NCBI GenBank assembly: GCA_019359075.1
Contig: JAHHIB010000011.1
Span: 1 to 64,000 of the forward strand
Reading direction: 5' to 3'
DNA: 64,000 nt
From: Kalymmatonema hyalinum WJT4-NPBG1
Lineage (GTDB): Bacteria; Cyanobacteriota; Cyanobacteriia; Cyanobacteriales; Nostocaceae
Position 1 is the first letter of the stretch. Each line of letters opens with the position of its first letter. The notes under the pieces are model-generated. The model saw only the letters and a list, made by a program, of their open reading frames with translations, searched no databases and had not been told where the DNA came from. The translations under genes were made by a program, and so were the position numbers. Shown here piece after piece: positions 54,177 through 64,000 of the stretch.

Positions 54177-55340
54177 GTGGACATTCAAATTGGGCGGGGA
54201 AAAACGGCTCGCAGGGCATACGGAATAGATGAAATTGCACTCGTCCCTGGAAACAGAACACTAGATCCAAGTTTGGCTGATACCAGATGGCGCATTGGCA
54301 ACATTGAGCGCGAAATTCCGATTATCGCCAGTGCGATGGATGGCGTAGTTGATGTCCGCATGGCTGTCCTTCTGTCGCAGCTAGGAGCATTGGGCGTTTT
54401 GAACTTAGAAGGGATTTACACTCGCTACGCCGATGCAGAGCCTATTTTAGACCAGATTGCCTCAGTGGGGAAAGAAGAATTTGTTCCCTTGATGCAAAAA
54501 CTTTATGCTGAACCGATTAAACCGGAATTAATTGAACAACGGATTGGGGAAATAAAACAACAAGGCGGCATTGCAGCAGTGAGTGCAACACCCGCAGGGG
54601 CAAGCAAATTTGGTTCAGTGGTGGCAAAAGCAGGTGCAGATTTATTTTTTGTGCAAGCAACTGTAGTTTCTACTGCACATCTGTCACCAGAGTCTGTGGT
54701 GCCACTTGACTTGGCTCAATTTTGCGAAGAAATGCCCATACCTGTGATTTTAGGAAACTGCGTCACTTATGAAGTTACCCTGAATTTGATCAAAGCAGGG
54801 GCAGCAGCAGTACTGGTGGGAATTGGTCCTGGTGCAGCGTGTACCTCTCGTGGTGTGCTGGGTGTAGGTATACCACAAGCAACTGCGATCGCCGACTGTG
54901 CTGCCGCACGCGATGATTACTACCAAGAAACTGGCAAATACGTGCCAGTCATTGCTGATGGGGGTTTAATCACTGGCGGTGACATTTGCAAGTGCATTGC
55001 CTGCGGTGCGGATGGTGTGATGATTGGCTCTCCTTTTGCCAGAGCCGCCGAAGCTCCAGGAAGGGGATACCATTGGGGAATGGCGACTCCTAGTCCCGTC
55101 TTGCCTCGTGGCACCCGCATTCGTGTCGCTACCACTGGTACCCTAGAGCAAATCCTCACAGGACCAGCACAACTCGATGATGGGACTCATAATCTTTTAG
55201 GAGCCTTAAAGACGAGCATGGGCACTCTAGGAGCCAAAAACATCAAAGAAATGCAGCAAGTGGAAGTTGTGATTGCTCCTTCTTTATTAACTGAAGGTAA
55301 AGTCTACCAAAAAGCACAACAATTAGGTATGGGTAAATAA
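54177..55340 (+). CDS. GuaB3 family IMP dehydrogenase-like protein
   Basis: I start at GTG 54177 ([16 protein letters not shown]), with GGGG about nine bases upstream; the in-frame TTG five codons earlier is less likely. The 387-residue protein has the IMPDH/GMPR TIM barrel with [17 protein letters not shown] around the catalytic Cys and no CBS domains, as in the GuaB3 group. It contains [17 protein letters not shown] and [20 protein letters not shown]. It should oxidise IMP to XMP in guanine nucleotide synthesis, or a related reaction. Confidence 0.9.
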   Translation: MDIQIGRGKTARRAYGIDEIALVPGNRTLDPSLADTRWRIGNIEREIPIIASAMDGVVDVRMAVLLSQLGALGVLNLEGIYTRYADAEPILDQIASVGKEEFVPLMQKLYAEPIKPELIEQRIGEIKQQGGIAAVSATPAGASKFGSVVAKAGADLFFVQATVVSTAHLSPESVVPLDLAQFCEEMPIPVILGNCVTYEVTLNLIKAGAAAVLVGIGPGAACTSRGVLGVGIPQATAIADCAAARDDYYQETGKYVPVIADGGLITGGDICKCIACGADGVMIGSPFARAAEAPGRGYHWGMATPSPVLPRGTRIRVATTGTLEQILTGPAQLDDGTHNLLGALKTSMGTLGAKNIKEMQQVEVVIAPSLLTEGKVYQKAQQLGMGK

Positions 55341-55750
55341 AGCGACTCAGTAGTCGTTAGGAGTTAGTGGTTAGTAGAACTGTATGACAACCAACGACCA
55401 ACAAATGTAGAGACGCTTTCATCTCTAGCGCCTCTCTAAGCGCACTTCTCCATGCCCGATACTCAATGCTGCACATCAAATTATTAAATAAATTTTTCCA
55501 GACTCTCAAACTATTACTGGAAAAATCCCATATGTCGCCTAAAATAGAGATAGCGGAGACGCATGTTTCCGTTCACTCCTCACACCACACTCCGCCCGGC
55601 TACTGTTCGGGCGGTTCCTTAATAAATAGTTATTTTGAATAAGTTCAAACGCCATATGCAAAAGTATGTGTCTGACTGGCAAGCAGTGCTTTTTGCTATG
55701 GTAGAATTTTCAGCAAACTCCAACATAATAATAGGCGAAGGTTTTTACGC
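55341..55750. other. guaB3-trxA intergenic region
   Basis: Contains the second copy of the 29-bp dispersed repeat at 55407-55435 and a GGCGGTTCC-type fragment near 55610. The trxA promoter should lie in the last 150 bases. No other gene. Confidence 0.5.
55407..55435. repeat. 29-bp dispersed repeat, copy 2
   Basis: Exact inverted copy of 9327-9355. It begins GTAGAGACGC and ends GCGCCTCT. Confidence 0.75.
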
Positions 55751-56074
55751 ATGTCAGCACCCGAACAAGTTACAGACTCTACCTTTAAACAGGAAGTACT
55801 AGATAGCGAGGTTCCTGTTTTAGTTGACTTTTGGGCACCCTGGTGCGGACCTTGCCGGATGGTTGCCCCTGTTGTCGATGAAATTGCCGCCCAGTACAAC
55901 AATCAACTCAAGGTAGTTAAAGTCAACACCGATGAGAACCCCAATGTTGCTAGCCAGTACGGCATTCGCAGCATTCCTACATTAATGATTTTTAAGGGTG
56001 GGCAAAAAGTTGATATGGTGGTCGGTGCCGTTCCGAAAACTACATTAGCTAACACTGTGGACAAATATCTTTGA
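55751..56074 (+). CDS. trxA: thioredoxin
   Basis: The 107-residue protein has the active site WCGPC (Cys32, Cys35) in [18 protein letters not shown], the cis-Pro segment [13 protein letters not shown], and a typical length for m-type thioredoxins. It reduces disulfides of target enzymes in the cytoplasm. It stands alone. Confidence 0.97.
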   Translation: MSAPEQVTDSTFKQEVLDSEVPVLVDFWAPWCGPCRMVAPVVDEIAAQYNNQLKVVKVNTDENPNVASQYGIRSIPTLMIFKGGQKVDMVVGAVPKTTLANTVDKYL

Positions 56075-57239
56075 ACACAACCGCCTGAAAATTGCTAAAG
56101 AGCCTTTGATTTGCTCTTTAAAAGTAAAGATTCGTAAAGAATCGAGAGGCGGCAAGTTTCGCCTCTCTACAGATTTGTTGCCTTTGTGATTCAGCTTATG
56201 TTTAGTAGCGCTTAGGCGATTGTAGCTGAGGGAGTTTTTTGTTGTGGGCGATTATTTGTAAACTAAACATTAAATTACCGTAGGGTGAGTTTTAAGCCTC
56301 TGTACTGATCTCTGATTATGTACAAAACTCGAAAGTGCTACGTAACGCATCATAAGGTGAAGTTACGTTACACTTTGTTAATATACCCAACGGCTGCATA
56401 AGTCCTATCGCGTCATCGAGTACACAACAATTAACTAAAGCGTGGCTGGTGAATTCAGTGCTGTAAGCGCTTTACGGACACTACGTGAAGCGCGTTAGCT
56501 CCCAAACGGAGCGAGGTCTGGGCAGCGTCCTGAAGGGCGAATGAGGGTTTCCCGAACCACCAGTCAACTAGCGTGCCACGTCGTAAGTCGGTAAGCGCAA
56601 AGCGTGCGCGTAGCGCTTACACAAAGTATGCCCGTAGGGCTTAGGACATAGAGGTGCTGTGCGACCTTTGAAGGAGGCACGGTACAGGCGATAGCCGTGG
56701 TTCAAGCCATAAGCAGACCCCAAGGGTGTTGGGGATCTCCCTTCGTGTATGCAAACTCCCATTCGATAGTCAACAAACTCAGAACTTACGCAAAATGATG
56801 AAGAAACGAACCGCACTCGTACGCATTAGACGCAAGAGCGGTGAGGCAGCGCCCTTTGGAGGGCTTCGCCGTGAGCGCTCAGCGGCTCGAGTGAGCCTCG
56901 CCGAACTCCGAACGGTTTCCCGACCCAGGCGACTGCGTTCACCGTTCGGCGTTGCAAGAGCGTGTGCGTAAGTCCGGAGAACAGGCTGCGCCAACGCGTA
57001 GCGGCTCCGCAGGAGCTAGCACTCAGCCGTGGCGTCAGCCATAGGGGGTGCCTATGGCTAGGACACGTTCGCGTAGCTTCTCGTTCGCGCAGCGTCTCCG
57101 ACAGGAGAAGAGAAGAAATAAGAGTTTCAGAGAGTTCTTGCGTAAGTCCTAAAACTCAGGACTTTGGACTTCGCGTAGCGTTTTAGAAATTCCACATGAA
57201 ATTTAGATAAAATGTAATGCCATTTTGGCAGTAGTTCTC
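56075..57239. repeat. repeat-rich intergenic region of 1.16 kb
   Basis: The gap is unusually GC-rich from about 56440 to 57180 and is a mosaic of short palindromes. These include GTAAGCGC/GCGCTTAC (56590-56619), GCCCGTAGGGC, CGCGTAGCG, and GTAGCGTCTCCGACAGGAG-type repeats. Open frames across it (for example 56568-56816 and 56726-56971) are arginine-rich by composition and I do not accept them. A segment beginning GTGCGAC at 56659 may be a structured RNA remnant. The last 60 bases should contain the promoter of the LOG-like gene. Confidence 0.6.
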
Positions 57240-58316
57240 ATGACCTCATCTGCGTCGTTTGACACATTAGAGTCTCTTCAAACGGATATTGCTAAATTAT
57301 TTGAACACTTACCGACGTCAAAGCATCAGCAATATATCATCCAGGCACTAGCCACTATAGTACGTCTGGCTCAGAAGAGTGAAGAAATTGAACGTCTCGA
57401 TTGGAAAATATTGTCGTCTTCTTTAGCAGACATGGAGCTGGGTTTCCAGCTCTTTTATGCTTATCGACACGTTCGCAAAGTGACTATCTTTGGTTCTGCT
57501 CGCTTATCGCCAGAAACACCAGAATACCGCATGGCGTATGAATTTGCTCGCGATGTTTGTCGATTGGGGTTTATGGTGATGACAGGCGGTGGTGGCGGAA
57601 TTATGCAAGCGGGTAACGAAGGTGCTGGACGAGAAAATTCTTTTGGCTTAAACATTCAACTCCCTTTTGAGCAAGAGGCAAACCCGTTTATTCAGGGAGA
57701 TCCTAAGCTGATTCACTTCAAGTATTTCTTCACCCGCAAGCTATTTCTCCTGAAAGAAAGTGATGCGATAGCCTTGTTCCCAGGTGGTTTTGGGACGCAA
57801 GACGAAGCTTTTGAGTGCATGACCTTAAGCCAGACAGGTAAGTTTGGTCCGATACCTTTAGTTTTAATCGACCACCCTGGAGGCGATTACTGGCGGTCTT
57901 GGAGCGAATACATCGAGAAGCAACTGGTGCAAAAAGGTCTGGTTAGTCCAGATGATCCCAGCCTTTACACGGTGACGGATAACCTGGATGTGGCTTGCAA
58001 AGCGATTACCAGTTTTTACCAAGTCTATCACTCCAGCCGCTACGTAGGCGATCGCCTTGTCATTCGTCTCAAGTCAGAGTTATCAGATGCTGAGGTAGAA
58101 CAACTCAATGCTGACTTCAGCGACATTCTGGTTACAGGACAAATTGAAAAAAGTCAGGCTTTACCACAAGAAGCGCAAGATGAAAGTTTTGGGCTACCCC
58201 GCCTGATTTTATACTTCAATCAAAGAGATTTAGGGCGGTTATACCAGCTGATCAAAGTGATTAACCAAATGGCTACTCCTTCACCAGAGGAAAAGGCCCA
58301 TCCAGAAAGGAAGTAG
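57240..58316 (+). CDS. LOG family / TIGR00730-like nucleotide hydrolase
   Basis: I start at ATG 57240 (MTSSASFDTLE); the frame is open five codons upstream to a TTG. The 358-residue protein has the LOG-like Rossmann fold with TGGGGGIMQAGNEGA and PGGFGTQDEAFE (the usual PGGxGTxxE motif), plus a C-terminal extension of about 110 residues. LOG proteins release cytokinins from nucleotide precursors; in bacteria many act on AMP-like substrates. The extension is not explained by the core family. Confidence 0.88.
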   Translation: MTSSASFDTLESLQTDIAKLFEHLPTSKHQQYIIQALATIVRLAQKSEEIERLDWKILSSSLADMELGFQLFYAYRHVRKVTIFGSARLSPETPEYRMAYEFARDVCRLGFMVMTGGGGGIMQAGNEGAGRENSFGLNIQLPFEQEANPFIQGDPKLIHFKYFFTRKLFLLKESDAIALFPGGFGTQDEAFECMTLSQTGKFGPIPLVLIDHPGGDYWRSWSEYIEKQLVQKGLVSPDDPSLYTVTDNLDVACKAITSFYQVYHSSRYVGDRLVIRLKSELSDAEVEQLNADFSDILVTGQIEKSQALPQEAQDESFGLPRLILYFNQRDLGRLYQLIKVINQMATPSPEEKAHPERK

Positions 58317-58325
58317 GGTGAGTAG

Positions 58326-58357
58326 GGGGAGCAGGGGAGCAGGGGAGCAGAGGAGCA
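58326..58357. repeat. GGGGAGCA tandem octamers
   Basis: Three perfect 8-bp copies plus one variant, followed by a CTCCTCATC-rich stretch, lie in the gap between the convergent LOG-like and leucyl aminopeptidase genes. Confidence 0.8.
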
Positions 58358-58407
58358 GGGAATTTCTCCCTCATCCCCCTCATCCTCCTCATCTCCCAAG
58401 CACCGCA

Positions 58408-59886
58408 TCAGGTATCGCTTAGCACCCAATTGACGAGAGTACGAACGCCAAAGCCAGTCGCACCGGAACCGTTGTAGCCATTTTCTTTTTCTGTCCAAAC
58501 TGGACCTGCAATGTCTAAGTGCGCCCAAGGAGTTTCTTTGACGAATTGCTTGAGGAATAAAGCCGCAGTAATTGAACCGCCAGGACGTGGTCCGGTATTC
58601 TTCATGTCGGCAATGCCAGACTTGAGCCCTTCAAAATATTTTTCTTCCATTGGCAAGCGCCAAAACTTTTCCCCTGAGGCTTCAGCCGCTTTCTCTACCT
58701 GCGCAGCTAAGGCATCATCGGGAGAGAACAAACCGGCAATGTCATCTCCCAAAGCAATGATACAAGCACCTGTGAGAGTGGCTAAATCAATAATTGCATC
58801 TACTCCTAGCTTCTCAGTAAATACCAAGGCATCTGCTAGAGTCAAACGTCCTTCTGCATCGGTATTATTGACTTCAATAGTTTTGCCGTTAGAAGCCGTA
58901 AGAATGTCGCCTGGGCGCATGGCATGACCGCTGATCATATTCTCTGTGGCAGCGGAGATGAAGTGAACTTCGACATCTGGTTTTAGTTGACCAATCGCTT
59001 TAGCAGCTCCTAAAGTCGCGGCAGCACCACCCATGTCAATTTTCATGGTTTCAATGCCGCTACCTGCTCCTTTAATGTTAAGTCCACCAGAGTCGAAGGT
59101 CAAACCTTTACCGATAATCGCTAGCTTGCGTTTTGGTGTCCCTTCTGGTTTATAAGTTAGATGAATAAATTTAGGTGGCAAATCAGAAGCTTTTGCTACT
59201 CCCAAAAAAGCTCCCATACCTAATTTTTCACAGTCTTCCTGTTCTAAGATTTCTATTTGTAAACCGTGGTCTGAGGCGATTTCTTGAGCAGTTTCAGCCA
59301 GAGTGATCGGTGTTACCGCGTTTGGTGGTGCTGCAACTAACTGCCGTGCTAAGAAGACACCAGCGGAAATTTGATTAGCACGAGTAATAGCTGCTTCCTG
59401 TCCACCCAGTCCTAGTAAATCTACTGTTTCGACTTGTGGTCCTTTATCCTCTGGTTCAGATTTAAAGCGATTATCCTGGTATAGTGCTAATTGAACTCCT
59501 TCGGCGATCGCTTGCGCGGTTTCTGTTGGGTCGTTGTTCCAAATTGCCAGGCTAATCCCCAAAGTTTTGCTCTTTTGCTTTTTAGCTAACCTGGCTGCGG
59601 CTGCGGCTGCTCTGCGCAAGGTCTCTAGTTTTAGGGATTCGGGTTTCCCTAAACCTACCAGTATAATTTTACGAACTGGGCTATTAGCACCTACTCGGGT
59701 GAAAACACTGCTGCCTTGTTTGCCCTTAAATTCCTCTTCGGCAATGAGTTCTTTTATACTACCAGCCAACTTTTCATCTAAAGTTGCAAGTTCGCCAGTT
59801 AACTCTACTGCATCTTCAAATAATCCAATTGCTAAACTATCCCCCGTCCATTCTAGTAGGGGAGTATCAGTCGCACGAATGTCCAT
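58408..59886 (-). CDS. pepA: leucyl aminopeptidase (M17)
   Basis: I start at the ATG giving [16 protein letters not shown]; 36 upstream codons are open but not homologous. The 492-residue enzyme has the metal-binding core [26 protein letters not shown] and [14 protein letters not shown], and a C-terminal DIAGPVWT. It removes N-terminal residues from peptides in the cytoplasm with two divalent metals. It lies 111 bases downstream of the hybrid kinase gene on the same strand. Confidence 0.95.
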   Translation of the reverse strand: MDIRATDTPLLEWTGDSLAIGLFEDAVELTGELATLDEKLAGSIKELIAEEEFKGKQGSSVFTRVGANSPVRKIILVGLGKPESLKLETLRRAAAAAARLAKKQKSKTLGISLAIWNNDPTETAQAIAEGVQLALYQDNRFKSEPEDKGPQVETVDLLGLGGQEAAITRANQISAGVFLARQLVAAPPNAVTPITLAETAQEIASDHGLQIEILEQEDCEKLGMGAFLGVAKASDLPPKFIHLTYKPEGTPKRKLAIIGKGLTFDSGGLNIKGAGSGIETMKIDMGGAAATLGAAKAIGQLKPDVEVHFISAATENMISGHAMRPGDILTASNGKTIEVNNTDAEGRLTLADALVFTEKLGVDAIIDLATLTGACIIALGDDIAGLFSPDDALAAQVEKAAEASGEKFWRLPMEEKYFEGLKSGIADMKNTGPRPGGSITAALFLKQFVKETPWAHLDIAGPVWTEKENGYNGSGATGFGVRTLVNWVLSDT

Positions 59887-59997
59887 TTCCTGTATTCTGT
59901 GTAAAACTTCTTGTACCAGTATTGCGCAAAATAGGCGCTTTATGCTAACTGGAAAGATGGGGTAGAGAGCAAAGCGAGTATTGCAGTAACACAATGA

Positions 59998-62118
59998 CTA
60001 ATGACCAATGACTAATTCTGCAACTACATTTGCTAGGTGATCTGGCATCACAGGCTTAGAGAGATGTCTTTGGAAACCTGCTGCAAGCGCGAGGCTACGA
60101 TCCCTGTCTCCAGCATACGCCGTCAGGGCGATCGCCGGAATGTCTCCTCCCTGCTCGCGTGGCAATGCCCTAATCTGGCGCATCAAGCTGTACCCATCAA
60201 CCTGTGGCATACCAATATCGCTAATCAGGACATCTGGTTGGAATGTCGTCAGAACTTCTAGTGCTGAGGAAGCACAGCTGACAGCAGTGGCGATCGCTCC
60301 AAAATCCTCCAAAGCGAATACCAAAAAATCTCGTGAGTCAGTGTCATCATCTACCACCAAGACGCGCACTCCTTGTAACGGAGATGATGGGTTGTTGGAG
60401 TTATTGGGTAATGAGGGAAAAGAATTTGTCTTTGCATCTTTTCCTTTCCCCTTTTGCTTATCTTTGTTCTCAAGGAGTGGTAATTGCACTGTAAATGTTG
60501 CTCCTTGTTTTTCTCCTGAACTCTGTGCGCTGACAGTTCCACCATGCAGTTCTACCAGGTGACGTACAATTGCTAAACCCAATCCTAAACCTCCGTGTTT
60601 ACGAGTGGTAGAACCATCTGCCTGACGAAAGGACTCAAACACGTAAGGAAGAAAGTCCGGCTTTATACCCATGCCTGTGTCTTTTACAGTAATTTTGGCA
60701 TAGGATGCAAAGACATTTTCTCTCCTGCTCAAGAGCTCTCCTGCTCCCTCATCTCCCTCATCTACCCATTCGAGATTGACTTCTACCAGTCCTCCGTGTG
60801 GAGTAAATTTGATAGCATTAGACAGGAGATTCCAAACAATTTGCTGTAATCGGTTGGGATCGCCTAAAACAAGGAATTTTGGCTTTTGGATTGTGGATTG
60901 GGGAGGTAAAGAGAATTCTCCTTGTCTGCTTGTGATTTTGTCTTCGGTTGCTAATCCAGAATTTAAAATTGTAAATTGCAAATCGATTGATTTAGCTTGA
61001 GCTGCTAGACGCATTGTGTCAATTGCGGCTTCAATTGCTGGAATCAAATTTGTTGGGTAAGGACGCAGAGTCAGTTTCCCACTTATTATGCGAGATACAT
61101 CTAGCAAATCTTCAATCAGTTGTGTCTGTAAGTTGGCGTTGCGTTCAATTGTTTCCAAGGCACGACTTAAGCTTGTTGCATCCAATGTACGAGTACGTAG
61201 TATTTTTGCCCAGCCCAAAATGGCATTGAGTGGCGATCGCAATTCATGGGAAAGGACTGCCAGAAACTCATCCTTAATCCGATTTGCTTGCTCCAATTCT
61301 TCTTTTTGTTGTCGTAACTGAGCTTCATTTATCCGTAATGCCTGCTCTGCCAGCTTATAATCTGTCACGTCACGACCAATGGTCAGTAATGATTGTACCG
61401 TACCATTTTCTGTATATTCCGGCACGATACGTGTTTGGTAGTAAGTGCGTCCCTTTGATCCGGGAAAATCGAACTCCATCCAGCACCCAACTCCTGTGGC
61501 AAACACTTGGCGCAATTTTGCTTGCCAAGTAGCAAGTTCCTCTAGATACCCCATTTCGGCAACAGTTTTGCCAATCCACTTTTCTAGTGGTATCCCTGTT
61601 GCTATTTCTGTTGCGGGATTTACATAGCAATAGCGGAGTTCTCGATCAATGCGGGCGATCACGTCTGGTGAATTTTCCGCTAAAGCTCTAAATTCCTGCT
61701 CGCGGCGGTACAGTTCTGCTTCGGCAATTTTGCAGGCGCGTTGATATTGGGCTTCGCGCAGCGCACGGCGTACCGAGGGCACCAAACGCTCTAACCGTTG
61801 CTTGAGAACATAATCAGTTGCCCCGCTTTTAAGGGTTTCAATGGCGACTTCCTCGCCCATTGTTGCGGTGACAAAAATGAAGGGAATATCTCGGCAGTGA
61901 TGCTGCGCCATCAAAAGAGCTGTAATACCATCAAACCCAGGTAAGGAGTAATCTGAAAGAATTAAGTCAAAGCCATCTTGCTCTAACGCGGTCTGGAATT
62001 CAGCTTGCGTCTTCACGTGTACCTGTTCGCAGGCAATACCGCCTTCGTTGAGCAGGGCATGGATCAGTTCTGCATCCAGCAAACTATCTTCGAGCAAGAG
62101 AATCCTTAGACCTGACAT
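59998..62118 (-). CDS. hybrid histidine kinase: REC-PAS-HisKA-HATPase-REC
   Basis: The 706-residue protein begins with a receiver domain (phospho-acceptor Asp in LILSDYSLPG, about residue 57). A PAS domain (about 145-255) follows, then HisKA with VLSHELRSPLNAILGW (His about 290) and HATPase with LLSNAIKFTPHGG, DTGMGIKP and GLGLGLAI. A second receiver follows with DVLISDIGMPQVDGY near the C-terminus. It starts two bases after the Rcp1-like gene, so the two are almost certainly cotranscribed. The first REC is likely a sensor input from the upstream regulator or kinase. Confidence 0.93.
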   Translation of the reverse strand: MSGLRILLLEDSLLDAELIHALLNEGGIACEQVHVKTQAEFQTALEQDGFDLILSDYSLPGFDGITALLMAQHHCRDIPFIFVTATMGEEVAIETLKSGATDYVLKQRLERLVPSVRRALREAQYQRACKIAEAELYRREQEFRALAENSPDVIARIDRELRYCYVNPATEIATGIPLEKWIGKTVAEMGYLEELATWQAKLRQVFATGVGCWMEFDFPGSKGRTYYQTRIVPEYTENGTVQSLLTIGRDVTDYKLAEQALRINEAQLRQQKEELEQANRIKDEFLAVLSHELRSPLNAILGWAKILRTRTLDATSLSRALETIERNANLQTQLIEDLLDVSRIISGKLTLRPYPTNLIPAIEAAIDTMRLAAQAKSIDLQFTILNSGLATEDKITSRQGEFSLPPQSTIQKPKFLVLGDPNRLQQIVWNLLSNAIKFTPHGGLVEVNLEWVDEGDEGAGELLSRRENVFASYAKITVKDTGMGIKPDFLPYVFESFRQADGSTTRKHGGLGLGLAIVRHLVELHGGTVSAQSSGEKQGATFTVQLPLLENKDKQKGKGKDAKTNSFPSLPNNSNNPSSPLQGVRVLVVDDDTDSRDFLVFALEDFGAIATAVSCASSALEVLTTFQPDVLISDIGMPQVDGYSLMRQIRALPREQGGDIPAIALTAYAGDRDRSLALAAGFQRHLSKPVMPDHLANVVAELVIGH

Positions 62119-62120
62119 TG

Positions 62121-62597
62121 CTATATTCCTGCAACTCCTTGAGTACTCCGTGCCGGAGGGATGGAACCGGGGGGCGGTTCATTAATTATTGCCCAAAATA
62201 ACCCAAGTCCTTTAATGACTTCAACAAATTCATGAAAATCGATTGGCTTAACCACATAGCCGTTGACGCCTAGTTCGTAACAGCGATCCAGATCTTGCTC
62301 CTCACGGGAGGAGGTCAATACGACCACCGGCACGATTCGCAATCCTGGATCTGCCTTAAGTTGCGTCAGGACTTCTATGCCATCAACTTTTGGCAATTTG
62401 AGATCCAGCAGGACCACAACGGGATGACCCTCGCGACGCAAACGATATAAACCTCGACGATACAGGTAATCCAATGCTTCTTCGCCGTCACGAACGACAA
62501 CGACTTCATTGCCCAAATGGTTTTCTGCCAGTGAAGTCAGGATTAACTCAACGTCGTTAATGCTGTCCTCAACTAGGAGAATGCGCTTTAGTTCCAT
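62121..62597 (-). CDS. Rcp1-like single-domain response regulator
   Basis: I start at ATG 62597 (MELKRILLVEDS), with GGAGAG upstream overlapping the kinase stop; a GTG seven codons earlier is also possible. The 158-residue protein is a stand-alone receiver with VVLLDLKLPKVDGIEV (Asp about 69), VLTSSREEQD and VVKPIDFHEF. It has the Rcp1 length and insert pattern of cyanobacterial phytochrome-partner regulators. It lies between two kinases. Confidence 0.92.
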   Translation of the reverse strand: MELKRILLVEDSINDVELILTSLAENHLGNEVVVVRDGEEALDYLYRRGLYRLRREGHPVVVLLDLKLPKVDGIEVLTQLKADPGLRIVPVVVLTSSREEQDLDRCYELGVNGYVVKPIDFHEFVEVIKGLGLFWAIINEPPPGSIPPARSTQGVAGI

Positions 62598-62607
62598 CGT
62601 ATACTCT

Positions 62608-64000
62608 CTACTCTCCACTTCTCACTCCAGACCCCCTTGGTAGCGAAAAATAAAAAGTCGCGACCTTGTCTATTTCACTTTCTGCCCAGACGCGTCCACC
62701 ATGACGGTGAATAATGCGTTGGACATTTGCCAATCCTACACCTGTGCCTTCAAATTGTGGATCGCTGTGCAGCCGTTGAAAAACGCCAAATAATTTGTGA
62801 GCGTATTTCATATCGAAACCAATGCCGTTATCTCGCACGAAGAATACCACTTCTTGCTCACTGCTGGTACTGCCTACAGTAATTTCTGTTAGGGAGCGGG
62901 TTTTGCTATACTTAACAGCGTTTTCCAGCAGGTTACGCAGAACCAGCCGCAACATTGAGGGGTCACCATAGACCTGAGGCAAGGATTCTATTTGCCAGGA
63001 AACTTCACGGTTTTTATTTTCTGATATGAGATCGCGTTGCACCTCTTGGACTAGTAAATTCATGTCAGTCGTGGTATGACGCATTTCTGAGCGCCCAACA
63101 CGGGAGAAGGTTAACAAATCATCGATTAATTTACCCGCTTGTTTGGTGGCTTCGGTGATGATGTTCACGTAACGCTGGCTGGTGTCATCCAGTCCTGTTG
63201 ACCCAAGGCGTTTTTGCAGCAAGTCTACAAATCCTGTAATATGCCGCAGCGGTGCCCGTAGGTCATGAGAAACTGAGTAGGAGAAGGACTCTAGTTCTCG
63301 ATTGGCAGCTTCTAGTTGAGCTGTGCGCTGTTTTACCCGTTCTTCCAAAGTTTCGTTAATTTGGCGAATTTGAGCCTCGGCTTGCTTACGGTCTTCAATA
63401 TCAATACAAGAGCCGATGTAACCAAGAAACTCTCCTTCGGAAGTGAAGCGAGGCACACCAATATCTAACAGCCAACGATATTCTCCATCAAACCGTTGCA
63501 GGCGGTACTCCATTCGGAATTCTTGGCGGGCATCAAATGCATGAGTATATGTTTCCACACAACGCGAGAAGTCATCGGGATGCACACCTTCGGTCCAACC
63601 ATTGCCCAGTTCCTGCTCCATCGTGCGTCCGGTAAAATCTAACCAAGGTTTATTGAAGTAAGTACAGAGTTTATCCGTATCAGACATCCAAACCATCACG
63701 GGAGCAGTATCTGTGACATGGCGAAAGCGCTGCTCGCTTTCAATGAGGGCGGCTTCGGCTCGTTTGCGCTCGCTGATGTCGATAGTAATGCCGTCAAAGC
63801 GCTTTGGTGTACCAGCCGCATCACAGAAGGTGCGCCCAATCGCCCGAATCCAGCGTACTTGTCCATCTGGATCAACTGTGCGATAGTCAACGTCATAGCC
63901 ACCAGCCTGATCAATAGAGGCTTGAATTGCCTGCCGTGTGGGTTCCCGGTCATCAAAATGCAGCAGTTGATAAAATAAATCGATAGTGACTTCGGCATCG
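62608..64000 (-). CDS. PAS-domain histidine kinase, N-terminus beyond the window
   Basis: The reading frame stays open to the window edge: upstream of the internal GTG/ATG at about 63699 it encodes a PAS-like [20 protein letters not shown] and [21 protein letters not shown] second PAS ([20 protein letters not shown] and onward) and a coiled coil follow. His[22 protein letters not shown] and HATPase with [23 protein letters not shown] and [12 protein letters not shown] come next. This is a phytochrome-like sensor kinase. Its stop is followed 10 bases later by the Rcp1-like start. The N-terminus and sensory input cannot be seen. Confidence 0.9.
   Translation of the reverse strand, partial: DAEVTIDLFYQLLHFDDREPTRQAIQASIDQAGGYDVDYRTVDPDGQVRWIRAIGRTFCDAAGTPKRFDGITIDISERKRAEAALIESEQRFRHVTDTAPVMVWMSDTDKLCTYFNKPWLDFTGRTMEQELGNGWTEGVHPDDFSRCVETYTHAFDARQEFRMEYRLQRFDGEYRWLLDIGVPRFTSEGEFLGYIGSCIDIEDRKQAEAQIRQINETLEERVKQRTAQLEAANRELESFSYSVSHDLRAPLRHITGFVDLLQKRLGSTGLDDTSQRYVNIITEATKQAGKLIDDLLTFSRVGRSEMRHTTTDMNLLVQEVQRDLISENKNREVSWQIESLPQVYGDPSMLRLVLRNLLENAVKYSKTRSLTEITVGSTSSEQEVVFFVRDNGIGFDMKYAHKLFGVFQRLHSDPQFEGTGVGLANVQRIIHRHGGRVWAESEIDKVATFYFSLPRGSGVRSGE

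Noticed and set aside
56568-57186. Several Arg-rich frames between trxA and the LOG-like gene
   Set aside because: They overlap on both strands and consist of repeat palindromes.

Overview
The window looks like chromosomal DNA of a filamentous, probably heterocyst-forming cyanobacterium (Nostocales-like). The evidence is the cytochrome b6f genes petC-petA with tatC and a DUF3067 gene close by, a Ycf35 gene, a pilB-pilT-pilC cluster, the order grpE-dnaK-dnaJ-tusA-rsgA, frequent GCGATCGC (HIP1) octamers in housekeeping regions, and the tandem heptanucleotide and palindromic repeats typical of that group. I cannot name the species.

Layout. 1-2.2 kb: a TPR/CHAT protein that stops before the usual catalytic segment. 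2.3-2.8 kb: a 21-bp tandem array and small palindromes. 2.8-10.2 kb: sugar-binding lipoprotein, YebC-like regulator, FAD hydroxylase, lytic transglycosylase, TatC. 10.5-13.3 kb: DUF3067, petC-petA with a clear terminator, and a small membrane protein. 13.5-21.5 kb: an accessory island. A three-gene AT-rich minus-strand cluster (dynamin-like GTPase, single-TM protein, class 3 lipase with a hydrophobic/coiled-coil tail) sits between two perfect 84-bp inverted repeats. Outside these lie decayed transposase genes, two copies of a MITE-like element of about 211 bp with 5-bp target duplications, and two copies of an 82-bp hairpin element. 21.6-31.2 kb: Uma2 nuclease, GH57 branching enzyme, rsgA-tusA-dnaJ-dnaK-grpE, and a TetR regulator. 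31.4-33.0 kb: methyltransferase and a DUF433/DUF5615 toxin-antitoxin pair. 33.1-37.9 kb: type IV pilus motor genes. 38.0-46.4 kb: hypothetical protein, VanZ-LamG membrane protein, MFS transporter with a LacI regulator and a perfect operator-like palindrome, FmdE-like and DUF4198/PEP-CTERM proteins, saccharopine-dehydrogenase-like protein. 47.1-50.7 kb: DUF2997-Ycf35-ferredoxin and the DUF3038/DUF4335 pair. 51.3-60 kb: mutS2, guaB3, trxA, a repeat-choked gap, LOG-like protein, leucyl aminopeptidase. 60-64 kb: a tightly packed two-component cluster whose first gene runs off the window.

The most interesting candidate is the lipase/TM/dynamin island. The GTPase and TM genes overlap by one base (TAATG) and the lipase follows on the same strand. 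Membrane-active GTPases and phospholipid-cleaving effectors are both known themes in bacterial anti-phage and abortive-infection systems. I infer a membrane-targeting defence or stress module; the sequence does not prove it. The 84-bp arms could support inversion or mobilisation of the whole 6.1-kb unit.

A second theme is how small repeats shape genes here. Palindromic or microsatellite insertions sit in frame inside the CHAT protein, RsgA and MutS2, and both MITE copies interrupt transposase genes so cleanly that removing them restores the frame.
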